DNA from: Flavobacteriales bacterium
Lineage (GTDB): Bacteria > Bacteroidota > Bacteroidia > Flavobacteriales > UBA7430
NCBI GenBank assembly: GCA_002707145.1
Contig: PAMD01000017.1
Span: forward strand, 25,439 to 89,438
Direction: 5' to 3'
DNA length: 64,000 bases
Shown here: piece by piece, positions 55,840-64,000 of the stretch
Position numbering within the stretch: the stretch's first letter is position 1
How the letters are laid out: each line of letters begins with the position of its first letter
Translations under genes and position numbers: made by a program
Notes under the pieces: model-generated
What the model was told of the DNA's origin: nothing
Database searches by the model: none
What the model saw: the letters and a program-made list of their open reading frames with translations, nothing else

Positions 55840-58071
55840 TTAGTATTCTTGATTATTTGATAGATACAAAAGCGATTGATTGGATAACATTTTTACGACA
55901 TAGCCACTTCCTGATTCTAAATCACCAATACCATTATAATTGAATTCAGGCAAATATGCATCGCCCAAATTATTCTTAACGATTGTGACATGATCTTTAA
56001 TATCATTGAATACTGCTTCCGTATCAGCAGGAACTGTCCTTAGATAAGAAAACATATTCCATCCTTCTAGAAGTGAAATAGCATGATCTTCCGGATACAT
56101 TGGTGTGCCACAGAATAATAGGGATTGATTATTATTGGTCTTGACTAAATATCCTTGCTTAAAGTCAATCTCTCCAATTCCATTATAGTCCCATTGCGGT
56201 AAATATGAAGTTCCAACAACATCTTTTACGATGACTAAGTTCTGATTAGTGTTTAGGGGACTTAAAAGTTCGCTGATAAGCATATTTTCACTAATAATAT
56301 AAGTAGAAAATATAGACCATCCAGCATTAAAATTGATGTTTTGACAAATAGTATCAGTCACACTATCGAAACACAATAGCCCTGAAAAAGGAGCTCCTCC
56401 GGTTAAAAGTTCATTTCCAGAAATATCAGATATAACCCATGAAACCTCTGATTGCCAAGTACCTCCATCACAAATAACTTCAACACACATACTTTCAGGG
56501 TCGAAGCATAATGTTTCATTCGCGTTATACCCGGAGGTAAATCCATAAGAAAGTTGATTAATAATAATCGAATTTCCATTCCAGCCATCTCCATAAGAAT
56601 CGATCATTGAAAGCGTGAAAGAATCCCCAGAAACACAGTTACCTTCACAGTCATAACCGACATCAGGACCAAGCCCTCCACATTGGCCACATTCATCAAG
56701 CTCAGTACAGGAACCGTCATCTAAAACGGCAAAAGGGTTGTAATTACAGGCATCAGAATCCATACAACCACTTGGAATCAAAGAAACATCTAAGATTAGA
56801 GTAGAATTAGTAGAAAGTGTAATCATCTGTGATAAAGAATTATAGCCAGGTGAAGAAAAAATAATCTCATAGGTCCCTTCATTAGCAATACCTGATTCAT
56901 AAAAACCGTCTAGGGCAGAAATGGAAGGATTATTTGTGCCTATTATTTGTGCAATTACATTGCTTAGTGGCGCTCCAGTTTCTGAATTTGAGATTGTTCC
57001 TTCAATAAAACTAGCATTTGTATACTTTGCCTCAATGACAAATAAGCCATTCTCTATGTCTGAGACTAATATATTACCTGATGGTAAAAAGGGATAAGTT
57101 CCCCAAGCACCGTTAAAACCGCTACCGGAATAACCTTCTGAAGTGTCATAATATCCTACTTCGATTAAATTAGACGGATGACTAGCATCAACAACAGACA
57201 CTCCATCTCTATAATAAGAAGTGACTAAAAAATCACCTGCTACATGAGTGTTATGAGGAATCACATCAGTTTCATCGCTCCATGCTTGTATACGATCAAG
57301 TTCTTCAATATTATTTAAATCAGAAATATCGTACGAGGTTACAAAGGCTGAACTAACTTCGTCGGTTGTAAAGAGTGTATTTCCATCATCAGATATCCAG
57401 CAATTATGAGTAAAATTATTCGGTGTTGACTGTGTGGCTAATAAATTAGGGTTGGCTGGATTTGATACATCCACAACAGAAAATTCGCCGTTATAAATAG
57501 CCCCCCCCCATAGCGTATCCCCGCGAACCATCCCGTCGTGAAAATAACTTCCTGAATAGTTCCCTAAAAGTGTTGGATTTATTGGATTGCTATTCAAATC
57601 AAAAATCATTGCTCCTCCGTTACTATAACTAGCTCCAAAAACATAAAGTCGACCATTTTCATCAATATAAATATTATGAGCAGTAGCAAATCCAAGATCT
57701 AAATTTTCTATATATGTAGGATTAATATTGCCAGAAATAACTTCGACGATATTCAAAATTTGTAAACCTCCACCGGTTTCATTGATACAATAGACATAAT
57801 CTCCGTAGGATTTTAAATCTCTCCAAGTAGAATTAGGTCCTTCAAAATAGCCGATTTCATTGGGTAAAGTCGGATTGGTTACATCTAATATGGATATTCC
57901 AGTATATAGGCCCACTAAGGCAAATTCTCCAGATTCATTAGCATATCCCCAGACATCGCTCAATGTTGAAGAATAGGTATACGAAGACATAAAATTCATG
58001 TTCATACTTTGCTGAGCATAAATTGAAATATATGAAATCAAAAGAAAAATAGAAAGAATATATCTAGTCAT
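55840..58071 (-). CDS. Secreted choice-of-anchor B beta-propeller protein with repeat modules
   Basis: 743 residues with a signal peptide (MTRYILSIFLLISYISIYAQ). Residues about 30-350 form a choice-of-anchor B/LVIVD-type propeller with repeated GLYTGISILDVTNPTLP-like units (ALVGLYTGISILDV, GGLQILNIVE, FSVVDVSNPANPN, VSVVDASHPSN). A carboxypeptidase-like regulatory domain follows (about 355-435, FIEGTISNSETGAPLSNV). One GC/DDGSC module (GCMDSDACNYNPFAVLDDGSC) leads into a Cys-rich stretch. The last 165 residues are two copies of a GWN...VIVKN...YLPEWN module (about 585-655 and 664-743). There is no classic T9SS domain; the tail modules may take that role (inference). Secreted or surface protein. 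Confidence 0.8.
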   Translation of the reverse strand: MTRYILSIFLLISYISIYAQQSMNMNFMSSYTYSSTLSDVWGYANESGEFALVGLYTGISILDVTNPTLPNEIGYFEGPNSTWRDLKSYGDYVYCINETGGGLQILNIVEVISGNINPTYIENLDLGFATAHNIYIDENGRLYVFGASYSNGGAMIFDLNSNPINPTLLGNYSGSYFHDGMVRGDTLWGGAIYNGEFSVVDVSNPANPNLLATQSTPNNFTHNCWISDDGNTLFTTDEVSSAFVTSYDISDLNNIEELDRIQAWSDETDVIPHNTHVAGDFLVTSYYRDGVSVVDASHPSNLIEVGYYDTSEGYSGSGFNGAWGTYPFLPSGNILVSDIENGLFVIEAKYTNASFIEGTISNSETGAPLSNVIAQIIGTNNPSISALDGFYESGIANEGTYEIIFSSPGYNSLSQMITLSTNSTLILDVSLIPSGCMDSDACNYNPFAVLDDGSCTELDECGQCGGLGPDVGYDCEGNCVSGDSFTLSMIDSYGDGWNGNSIIINQLSYGFTSGYNANETLCFDPESMCVEVICDGGTWQSEVSWVISDISGNELLTGGAPFSGLLCFDSVTDTICQNINFNAGWSIFSTYIISENMLISELLSPLNTNQNLVIVKDVVGTSYLPQWDYNGIGEIDFKQGYLVKTNNNQSLLFCGTPMYPEDHAISLLEGWNMFSYLRTVPADTEAVFNDIKDHVTIVKNNLGDAYLPEFNYNGIGDLESGSGYVVKMLSNQSLLYLSNNQEY
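55843..56334 (-). repeat. Two tandem 'GW(N/S)...VIVK...YLP-(W/F)(N/D)YNGIG' protein modules
   Basis: Copy 1 (about 56334-56105) reads AGWSIFSTYI ... LVIVKDVVGTSYLPQWDYNGIG ... QGYLVKTNNNQSLLF, and copy 2 (56082-55843) reads LEGWNMFSYL ... VTIVKNNLGDAYLPEFNYNGIG ... SGYVVKMLSNQSLLY. A third copy ends the hydrolase at 58204-59382. Module length about 75-80 residues. Confidence 0.85.
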
Positions 58072-58203
58072 TGTAAAATATTTGTTAGTTATATGCTAAA
58101 TTAAGACTTTAAAAATTATTAATTATAATTATATTTAATTCATAGAAATATAAGGCCTTAGTTGCAGTTAATTAAAATTATATCTCGATAAGTTGAAAAA
58201 ACA

Positions 58204-59382
58204 ATGAAAATAAAATTTCTATACTACACTATTATGTTTCCTTTATTCCTTTGGGGGCAAACTTCTTCTTGCTTGGAGAGCATAAACTTGCCAGAATACA
58301 CAGGAAGTTATGAAGTTAATGTATTTGATGAATCAAATGGAATTTTAAATGGTAGCGACTATTCTGGAGCGAGTATTTACTATCCAATAAATGAAAATAA
58401 TTCTTTGGCAAGTATTGTCATTGTTCCTGGATTTACCAATGCAGAGTCGGTTATGGAAGATTGGGGACCTTTTTTTGCTTCATATGGCATTGTCACTATG
58501 ACAATTGGCACCAATAGTATTTTTGCTCAGCCCGAAGATCGAGCTGTTGCACTTCTAAATGCAGTAAACAGTCTAAAACTAGAAAACACTAGGATCACAT
58601 CTCCTCTCTATAATTTATTGGATGTAAATAATATTGCTCTCGGAGGTTGGTCTATGGGTGGTGGTGGAGCTATTTTAGCAGCTGGAATGGATACTAGTAT
58701 CAAAGCAATCGTTGCATTATGCCCATGGCTAAATTTATTAAGTGGAGAAAGTTTAGACTATAATGTTCCCACTCTTATTATTAGTGGTCAAATAGATGTC
58801 ATTGCTCCACCAGATCTCCATGCTGATATTCATTATGAGTTAATTCCAGAAGAAACTGATAAAATGAAGTATGAGGTAGGAATGGGTAGCCACACTCTTG
58901 CTACAAGCCCTTTAAGCGGAGATGGAGATGTAGGATTAATTGCACTATCTTGGTTAAAGAAATACCTCATTGTAGATCATTGTTTTTGTCCATTACTTAG
59001 TGTGACTCCAACTTCGGCATCTAATTTTATGAGCAATGTAGACTGCATTATACAATACGGTTGCATGAATGATTTAGCCTCAAATTATAACTATAATGCG
59101 ACCGTGGAGGATGGATCTTGTATCTTTTCTTCAATGTGCGACCCAATCTTTATAAACTTAATTGAAGGATGGAATATGTTGGGATTTCATTGTGAAGAAA
59201 ATATAAGTACCGAAACAACTTTTTCTTCAATAGTTGAGCAAGTAATTATTGTAAAAAATGGGCTTGGGGAGGCTTATTTACCTGAGTGGAACTTTAATGG
59301 TATAGGATCTATGCAGCGGGGTTACGGATATTCAATAAAAATAAAAACAAGCATTACAGATTTTGATGTCTGTGAAAATTAA
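58204..59382 (+). CDS. Secreted PET-hydrolase/cutinase-like alpha/beta hydrolase with C-terminal modules
   Basis: 392 residues with a signal peptide (MKIKFLYYTIMFPLFLWGQ). Residues about 32-258 form an alpha/beta hydrolase very close to the PET hydrolase/cutinase pattern: YYPINENN, IVIVPGFTNAES, DWGPFFASYGIV, TIGTNS, and the nucleophile elbow GGWSMGGGGA (Ser150). Asp198 is in SGQIDVIAPP and His230 in GMGSHTLAT. Trp149, Met151, Trp175 (CPW) and Ile200 match IsPETase positions W159, M161, W185 and I208; Phe77 replaces Tyr87 and His206 replaces Ser214. C262/C281 may form the C-terminal disulfide, while the second, active-site disulfide is absent. Then follow one GC/DDGSC module (286-306) and one GWN/YLPEWN module (about 315-392). 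Polyesterase activity is an inference. Confidence 0.82.
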   Translation: MKIKFLYYTIMFPLFLWGQTSSCLESINLPEYTGSYEVNVFDESNGILNGSDYSGASIYYPINENNSLASIVIVPGFTNAESVMEDWGPFFASYGIVTMTIGTNSIFAQPEDRAVALLNAVNSLKLENTRITSPLYNLLDVNNIALGGWSMGGGGAILAAGMDTSIKAIVALCPWLNLLSGESLDYNVPTLIISGQIDVIAPPDLHADIHYELIPEETDKMKYEVGMGSHTLATSPLSGDGDVGLIALSWLKKYLIVDHCFCPLLSVTPTSASNFMSNVDCIIQYGCMNDLASNYNYNATVEDGSCIFSSMCDPIFINLIEGWNMLGFHCEENISTETTFSSIVEQVIIVKNGLGEAYLPEWNFNGIGSMQRGYGYSIKIKTSITDFDVCEN

Positions 59383-59389
59383 AATTGAA

Positions 59390-59941
59390 TTATCTTCTTT
59401 TTGCTTGTGCTATTTCTTTAAAATTGATGTTTGTGAAAGAAAAACTGCATTCTTTAAGTAATTCTTTTCCATACTCTTTCATCCAATCCATGTGTACAGA
59501 CATATCAATGTGGGTAGGGGGAACGACATTAAACTGAACTGCATACAAATCATCTATAGATCCAGGCAAAGAAATATTTCGGGCATAATGAAAGTTGTCG
59601 ATTAAGTTTATGTGCGGAACTAAATCAATAAAAGTACTTAAGCCAGTTTGTTCATTGATTACCTTTGCGTTTATGTGCAGGTAAGGAATAAAACCATTTT
59701 TAACTGCACCTTGAGGAATATTATCTTCTTCCCAGTTTACTCTTGCCTCAATATGAATATTTGTTTCTTTTTCAGATAAATGCATCGAACTTGGCATTAT
59801 ATCGTCCTTTATAGCTCCTTCAAAAATAAATAATATTCCCGGCTCAACTTTTACTTCTCCAATTATAAGTTCGGGATTACCTGTTTGACAAAATGAATTT
59901 TCAATGAATGCAAATAAGACAAGAATAAATAATTTTTTCAT
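59390..59941 (-). CDS. Periplasmic metal-binding protein, P19/Tp34 (Fe2+ transport) like
   Basis: 183 residues with a signal peptide (MKKLFILVLFAFIENSFC). The body resembles the P19/Tp34 iron-transport beta-sandwich: METIHI-like NIHIEARV (H63), GFIPYLHINAKVINEQTG, LVPHINLIDNFHYARNISLPG (H110, H118) and a final FNVVPPTHIDMSV strand (H144). In P19 several His and a Met bind Cu/Fe at the dimer interface. No FTR1-type permease lies nearby, unlike many P19 loci. It is convergent with the hydrolase (7 bases). Assigned from motif resemblance, not a full alignment. Confidence 0.6.
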   Translation of the reverse strand: MKKLFILVLFAFIENSFCQTGNPELIIGEVKVEPGILFIFEGAIKDDIMPSSMHLSEKETNIHIEARVNWEEDNIPQGAVKNGFIPYLHINAKVINEQTGLSTFIDLVPHINLIDNFHYARNISLPGSIDDLYAVQFNVVPPTHIDMSVHMDWMKEYGKELLKECSFSFTNINFKEIAQAKRR

Positions 59942-60100
59942 AGCATTATTTTTTTTTTCAAAGGTAAGGCGAAATCGTCAAAAATTTAAATTTATAGTAC
60001 TTAAACCTATTTAAAATTGAGCTGAAAGATCAAACACATAGATTAATTTGAATCAATTATTCTGTACTAGATCAAAAAACGTATTTTTACAAAAAAAATA

Positions 60101-62212
60101 TTGAAACAAAAAAAATATTCTTTCAGCTTTCTCTTTGGTTTAATACTATTTTGTTTGCTTCCCTCCTGTCTAGATGAAGATTTTAGCGCACTCTCTAACC
60201 AACAGGATCTTGAACCCATAGTTGCCATTCCATTTATTGAATCTTCTACCACCTTGCTTGATTTAATACCCGTAGACGATTATATTCAAATTGACGAGGA
60301 TGAGTTCATTCACATCATATATCAGAGAGATAGCTTTGCCTATGTTGAGAGTGACTCTCTTTTAGATGTTGAAAATCAATTTTCTACTGTAAGAAGTATG
60401 GAGTTAGGAGCGATTGAGCTAGAGCCTTATGAAGACGATTTTCGAATGACAATCTTGCAATTGAGTCAAAATATAGAAGACACTGCATTAGGAAATTATT
60501 TCCCTCAAGGAGTGGAATACTCAAATGAAAATGGATCTGCATGGTTCCCTCCTATTAATCCTCAATCTGCAGGTTATTATTCAAGACCAGGACCCAATGC
60601 TTTCCAATACATCTTAATTGAATCTGGAATCATTGAAATATCATTATATAATGAAATGCCTGTTGAAATTACCAGTATAGATATGACACTAATGAACATG
60701 TTGGACTCCGCGGTGATTGGATATTTTAGTTTTGATAACATAGCTATACTTGAAACTGCTTATTGTGAATTATTAGTCGAAAATCAATTGTTATTCAATG
60801 ATTTACTCATGCACGTCCATAGCTTCCATTTAGAAGGTAGTGGAGAAGACCCATTTGACACTGATACATACGTAGAACTAAGTTATGCTCAAGGAGTTGA
60901 TGTAGTGGTATCTACACGGGAGGTTTTGGTCAAAGAAGGTCTTGTTCGTTTTCCCGAAGAAGAAGGACCTTCGGACACTATCTCAGTAGATTTAGACTTT
61001 GAAAATGGTATGCTATTGAGTAAAATTGATGTTATTGAAGGTGATTTTAATTGTAGCTTTGAGTCTTCTGTTAAAACTGATATCGATTTAAGTTTTACTA
61101 TTCCTCAACTTAAAAACAGTCAGGGGGAGATTTTTGAATTTGCATTGATCGTCACAAACACTGAAAATTCTGGAGCTCAGAACAGTTCTTACTCCATTGA
61201 CGGATATAATTTTGATCTATCTGATTCCGAAAATAAATTGGATGTATATTTTTCATCAACTGTAGTACCTACGTTAGAGACTGAAGACCACGTTTTGTTT
61301 AGTGAAAATGATACTGTCCGTGTCTCTGTAGCCCTTGATAACATGGTTTTTAGTTCGATTGAAGGCTATTTTGGCCAAGTGGAAAAGCAAATTGATGAAA
61401 GTGAGTTAAATCTTGAAATGAATGCGCTTCAAGCAATTGGACAAGGAATTATCTTGTCTTCTCCTATAATTAGCTTTATTTCAGACAATTCAATGGGGAT
61501 TCCCTTTGAAATTGAACTTCAAATGCAAGGATTTAACAATGGAGAAACTGTTAATTTAGCCGGACCAAAAATTTCAGTCGTATCTAATGAAATATCAACT
61601 ACTACATTCACAAATGATAATTCTCAAATTGTTGATTTTATTGCCTTAAATCCTACACAAATGAGTTACTCAGGGACAGTGATTTCTAATCCTCTAGGCA
61701 ATACTGGAGAGTTAAATTTTATTGGACCTGGAACAGGCTTAATGATTGGATTTGAAATGGATCTTCCATTACAATTAAGCATCCAAAACCTGATTCTAAC
61801 AGACACATTGGAAATAAAAAATAATCCATTTAATTTAATACAAGATTCTTCAATCACGGCTATTGATTATATGGAAAATACATCCTTAGTGTTTCGTGTT
61901 GAAAATGGATTTCCATTTGATGCAACTTTAGATATTTACCTATTTGATTCAATAACAAGTTTACCATTAGACTCAATTAGAATAGAATTCATAGAGTCTG
62001 CAATAATAAATAATCAAGGGAGAGTATCCGAAACTTCAATAAACAACTTTTCAATAGATTTAGAAGATGAGCAAATTAATAATTTTATCGACGCCAATAA
62101 AATAACCATAAAAACTAAGTTAGATAGTTATGGGAATGAAAATAACTTCGTAAAGTTATATACAGATTATAAATTTCTTGTAGGCATAGGAATTATTAAT
62201 CAATTTAAATAG
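60101..62212 (+). CDS. Large lipoprotein of unknown function
   Basis: 703 residues from TTG 60101 (no ATG lies near enough to keep the signal peptide). MKQKKYSFSFLFGLILFCLL then PSC gives a lipobox with Cys23. The mature protein is acidic, beta-rich and without cysteine clusters, rich in Asp/Ser/Asn. It shows several internal strand-like repeats (for example FEIELQMQGFNNGE, GLMIGFEMDLPLQL), perhaps tandem immunoglobulin-like domains, but no family I recognise. A TATTTTTA element lies just before the start. Surface or periplasmic; function unknown. Confidence 0.65.
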   Translation: MKQKKYSFSFLFGLILFCLLPSCLDEDFSALSNQQDLEPIVAIPFIESSTTLLDLIPVDDYIQIDEDEFIHIIYQRDSFAYVESDSLLDVENQFSTVRSMELGAIELEPYEDDFRMTILQLSQNIEDTALGNYFPQGVEYSNENGSAWFPPINPQSAGYYSRPGPNAFQYILIESGIIEISLYNEMPVEITSIDMTLMNMLDSAVIGYFSFDNIAILETAYCELLVENQLLFNDLLMHVHSFHLEGSGEDPFDTDTYVELSYAQGVDVVVSTREVLVKEGLVRFPEEEGPSDTISVDLDFENGMLLSKIDVIEGDFNCSFESSVKTDIDLSFTIPQLKNSQGEIFEFALIVTNTENSGAQNSSYSIDGYNFDLSDSENKLDVYFSSTVVPTLETEDHVLFSENDTVRVSVALDNMVFSSIEGYFGQVEKQIDESELNLEMNALQAIGQGIILSSPIISFISDNSMGIPFEIELQMQGFNNGETVNLAGPKISVVSNEISTTTFTNDNSQIVDFIALNPTQMSYSGTVISNPLGNTGELNFIGPGTGLMIGFEMDLPLQLSIQNLILTDTLEIKNNPFNLIQDSSITAIDYMENTSLVFRVENGFPFDATLDIYLFDSITSLPLDSIRIEFIESAIINNQGRVSETSINNFSIDLEDEQINNFIDANKITIKTKLDSYGNENNFVKLYTDYKFLVGIGIINQFK

Positions 62213-62413
62213 CGTTGATTAATTTAGCAACTTTAAATTGAATAATTATAGTTATAACAGAATTAAAACATTCATTAAGGTTCGCCCGCTTATTAATGTA
62301 CTCTATATGATCATGCGATTTCACATATTAATTGATAACAAAAAGTTACATTAATATTATAAAATCTATGTTTAATCTATTAGTGTATAAATATATTATA
62401 ATTCTTTTTCCAA

Positions 62414-62444
62414 AAAAAAGCCGAAACAATGTTTCGGCTTTTTT
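62414..62444 (-). terminator. Strong terminator of the T9SS repeat protein
   Basis: A 14-bp perfect stem (AAAAAAGCCGAAAC at 62414-62427 with GTTTCGGCTTTTTT at 62431-62444) with a 3-base loop, 18 bases after the repeat-protein stop. The A/T ends allow it to stop transcripts from both directions, including the lipoprotein gene on the plus strand. Confidence 0.9.
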
Positions 62445-62462
62445 GATGAAATAATAAAAAAA

Positions 62463-64000
62463 CTATTTCTTAATCCATGGGGTAGAAATTACTTTTCCAT
62501 TGACAACAGTTTTTAATATGTAAATACCATTGTCTAAGTTGGAAACTTCAACTTTAAAAGAAGTATTTGAATTTCGATTTAACATCTCTTTATGTACCAC
62601 AGAGCCCAAATAATTTAATAACTGAACGTCAATTGATTTTACATCGGAATCAACAATAGTTATATTTAATAAATCTACAACAGGATTAGGATAAACCGAG
62701 AGGTTAAATTCTGATATCTCTTCAACTCCGACATTAGAACAAGATCCATCATCTGTATTAGCTAAAGGATTGTAATTATCATAAGCTTCGTCAATACAAC
62801 CTTCAACTACTGCCTCGCAAGATCCGTCGTCTGTATTAGCGTCTATATTGTAATTAAATGCAGTAGCATCAGTACATCCTTCAATTACTGCCACACAAGA
62901 TCCATCATCTGTATTAGCCTCTGTATTATAATTAAATGCAGTAGCATCAGTACATCCTTCTACCACAGCTACACAGGATCCATCATCTGTATTGGCAGCC
63001 TCATCGTAATTAAAAGCAGTAGCATCAGTACATCCGGTCACAACAGCAATACAAGATCCATCATCTGTATTTGCAGTTGAGTCAAAATTGTAAGAAACTG
63101 GATTAGTACATCCTAATGAAACTGCAATACATGAGCCATCATCGGTGTTAGCAAGAGCACTATAATTAAATGCATTTTCATCAGTACATCCATTAACAAC
63201 AGCAACACAAGATCCGTCATCGGTATTTGCAGTTGAATCATAATTAATTGAATTAATATCAGAACATCCAAAGACAAATGGTAGACAAGTGCCATTATCT
63301 GTATTGGCAGCCTCATCGTAATTAAATGCTAAAGCATCAGTACATCCATTTAATACTGCTATACATGAACCATCATCAGTATTAGCCTCTGTAGTATAAT
63401 TGAAAGCCAAAGAGTTCGTACAACCATTCACAACAGCAGTACAAGAACCATCATCTGTGTTAGCAGTTGAATCATAATTGAAGGCTTGTGGATTTGCACA
63501 TCCAGTTACTACAGGTGTACAAGTTCCATCATCTGTAGTTGCTTGTGGACTATAATTAAAAGCTGTTGCATCTGTACATCCGTCAATAGATGCAATACAT
63601 GATCCATCATCTTCGGTAGCACTTGAATCATAATTCAATGCTGTAGCATCTGTACATCCATAGACGATTAAATCATCACACATACTCTGGTCATTTACAT
63701 TGGCTCCAGCGTCAAAGTCTAAGTAATTTACATCTAAACATCCTAAAACAACTAATGTTGTACAAGAACCGTCATCAGTGTTGTTAGAAGCAGAATATTC
63801 TAAGAATGTATTATCTGTACAACCATAAACTAATTCTGTCAAACAAGTGCCATCATCTGTATTAGCTGCAGATGCATATTCTACATAGTTGATATCAGTA
63901 CAGCCACTCACAACAGCAACACAAGAACCATTATCGGTATTTGCAGTTGAATCATAATTAAATGCTGTAGCATCTGTACAGCCATTTACAACAGATACAC
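62463..64000 (-). CDS. T9SS-secreted protein of tandem GC-TD/DDGSC repeats, C-terminal part (5' end outside window)
   Basis: The open frame continues without stop to base 64000, so this is the C-terminal 511 or so residues of a larger protein. A GTG at 63911 that could be read as a start only marks the middle of the repeats. At least 16 units of about 26 residues follow one another, consensus GCTDATAFNYD-x-x-ANTDDGSC-x-A-V-V. The last 85 residues are a type A T9SS C-terminal sorting domain (FNLSVYPNPVVDLLNITI, LLNYLGSVVHKE, LDNGIYILKTVVNGK, ending WIKK), so the protein should be exported and attached to the surface. A surface adhesin or structural protein is likely; no enzyme domain is visible in this part. 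Confidence 0.88.
   Translation of the reverse strand, partial: VSVVNGCTDATAFNYDSTANTDNGSCVAVVSGCTDINYVEYASAANTDDGTCLTELVYGCTDNTFLEYSASNNTDDGSCTTLVVLGCLDVNYLDFDAGANVNDQSMCDDLIVYGCTDATALNYDSSATEDDGSCIASIDGCTDATAFNYSPQATTDDGTCTPVVTGCANPQAFNYDSTANTDDGSCTAVVNGCTNSLAFNYTTEANTDDGSCIAVLNGCTDALAFNYDEAANTDNGTCLPFVFGCSDINSINYDSTANTDDGSCVAVVNGCTDENAFNYSALANTDDGSCIAVSLGCTNPVSYNFDSTANTDDGSCIAVVTGCTDATAFNYDEAANTDDGSCVAVVEGCTDATAFNYNTEANTDDGSCVAVIEGCTDATAFNYNIDANTDDGSCEAVVEGCIDEAYDNYNPLANTDDGSCSNVGVEEISEFNLSVYPNPVVDLLNITIVDSDVKSIDVQLLNYLGSVVHKEMLNRNSNTSFKVEVSNLDNGIYILKTVVNGKVISTPWIKK
62730..64000 (-). repeat. Tandem ~78-bp coding repeats (GCTD...NTDDGSC)
   Basis: About 16 in-frame units, mostly 78 bases long. 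Each encodes two Cys (GC and SC) and an acidic NTDDGSC loop resembling Ca2+-binding thrombospondin-type turns. Units from about 62815 to 63050 are the most alike at DNA level, suggesting recent duplication; outer units (about 63600-63830) are more diverged and one has an irregular loop (NVNDQSMC). Confidence 0.9.

Noticed and set aside
62730..64000. Regularly spaced ~78-bp repeats that could look like a CRISPR array
   Set aside because: The repeats are in-frame protein-coding units with diverged sequence throughout, no unique spacers, and no cas genes nearby.
1..64000. tRNA, rRNA, tmRNA, prophage or insertion sequences
   Set aside because: Intergenic regions were read for T-loop motifs, conserved rRNA blocks, transposase and integrase motifs; none were seen.

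Overview
This window is an ordinary, gene-dense stretch of an AT-rich Bacteroidota chromosome, most likely from a marine or aquatic Flavobacteriales-type bacterium. The evidence is a type IX secretion (T9SS) C-terminal sorting domain, GC-TD/DDGSC repeat modules, Bacteroidota-style 'TAnnTTTG' -7 promoter elements with few Shine-Dalgarno sites, many lipoproteins with Bacteroidota signal peptides, a Lys-rich six-domain S1, DUF349 and DciA/DUF721 proteins and a monomeric isocitrate dehydrogenase. I see no rRNA, tRNA, CRISPR array, insertion sequence or prophage. The genus-level assignment is inference.

Layout. 1-2.9 kb: start of pyrB, pyrR, rpsA (minus strand). 3.0-7.5 kb: ispH (interrupted by a frameshift in a run of 11 A), an acyltransferase and monomeric isocitrate dehydrogenase. 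8.0-12.7 kb: a large secreted TPR protein and a plug-less outer-membrane barrel. 12.9-15.2 kb: TSUP exporter, methyltransferase, ZIP transporter. 15.2-20.2 kb: rarA, a small lipoprotein, dnaK and an unknown lipoprotein, with three clear terminators. 20.3-23.0 kb: tight operon of a lectin-like secreted protein, panB and a pseudouridine synthase. 23-31.4 kb: minus-strand housekeeping block (epimerase, nitroreductase, priA, RlmL-type methyltransferase, HI0933-type flavoprotein, typA). 31.6-39.2 kb: unknown repeat/OB-like protein, DUF349 protein, uvrB, sppA. 39.7-42.8 kb: exported C1 peptidase, a decayed T9SS-type pseudogene and a TIGR01777 epimerase. 43-50.7 kb: rhodanese, dciA-recF, TPR protein-ribH, exported dipeptidyl peptidase III, folD, ffh. 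50.8-54.4 kb: a translationally coupled operon of two guanidino-group hydrolases and argS. 54.5-64 kb: lhgO, then an accessory surface and secretion region.

The last region is the most interesting. It holds a choice-of-anchor B protein and an alpha/beta-hydrolase that closely resembles PET-hydrolase/cutinase enzymes. Both carry the same C-terminal 'GWN...VIVKN...YLPEWN-NGIG' module and a single GC/DDGSC module. Nearby are a P19/Tp34-like metal-binding protein, a 700-residue lipoprotein of unknown function and the C-terminal part of a very repetitive (at least 16 units) T9SS-secreted protein that runs off the window.

No wholly new multi-gene system is evident. The best leads are the polyester-hydrolase-like enzyme with its unusual C-terminal modules, the A11 frameshift in the essential gene ispH, the argS/guanidino-hydrolase operon, and several near-leaderless promoters that correct gene starts.
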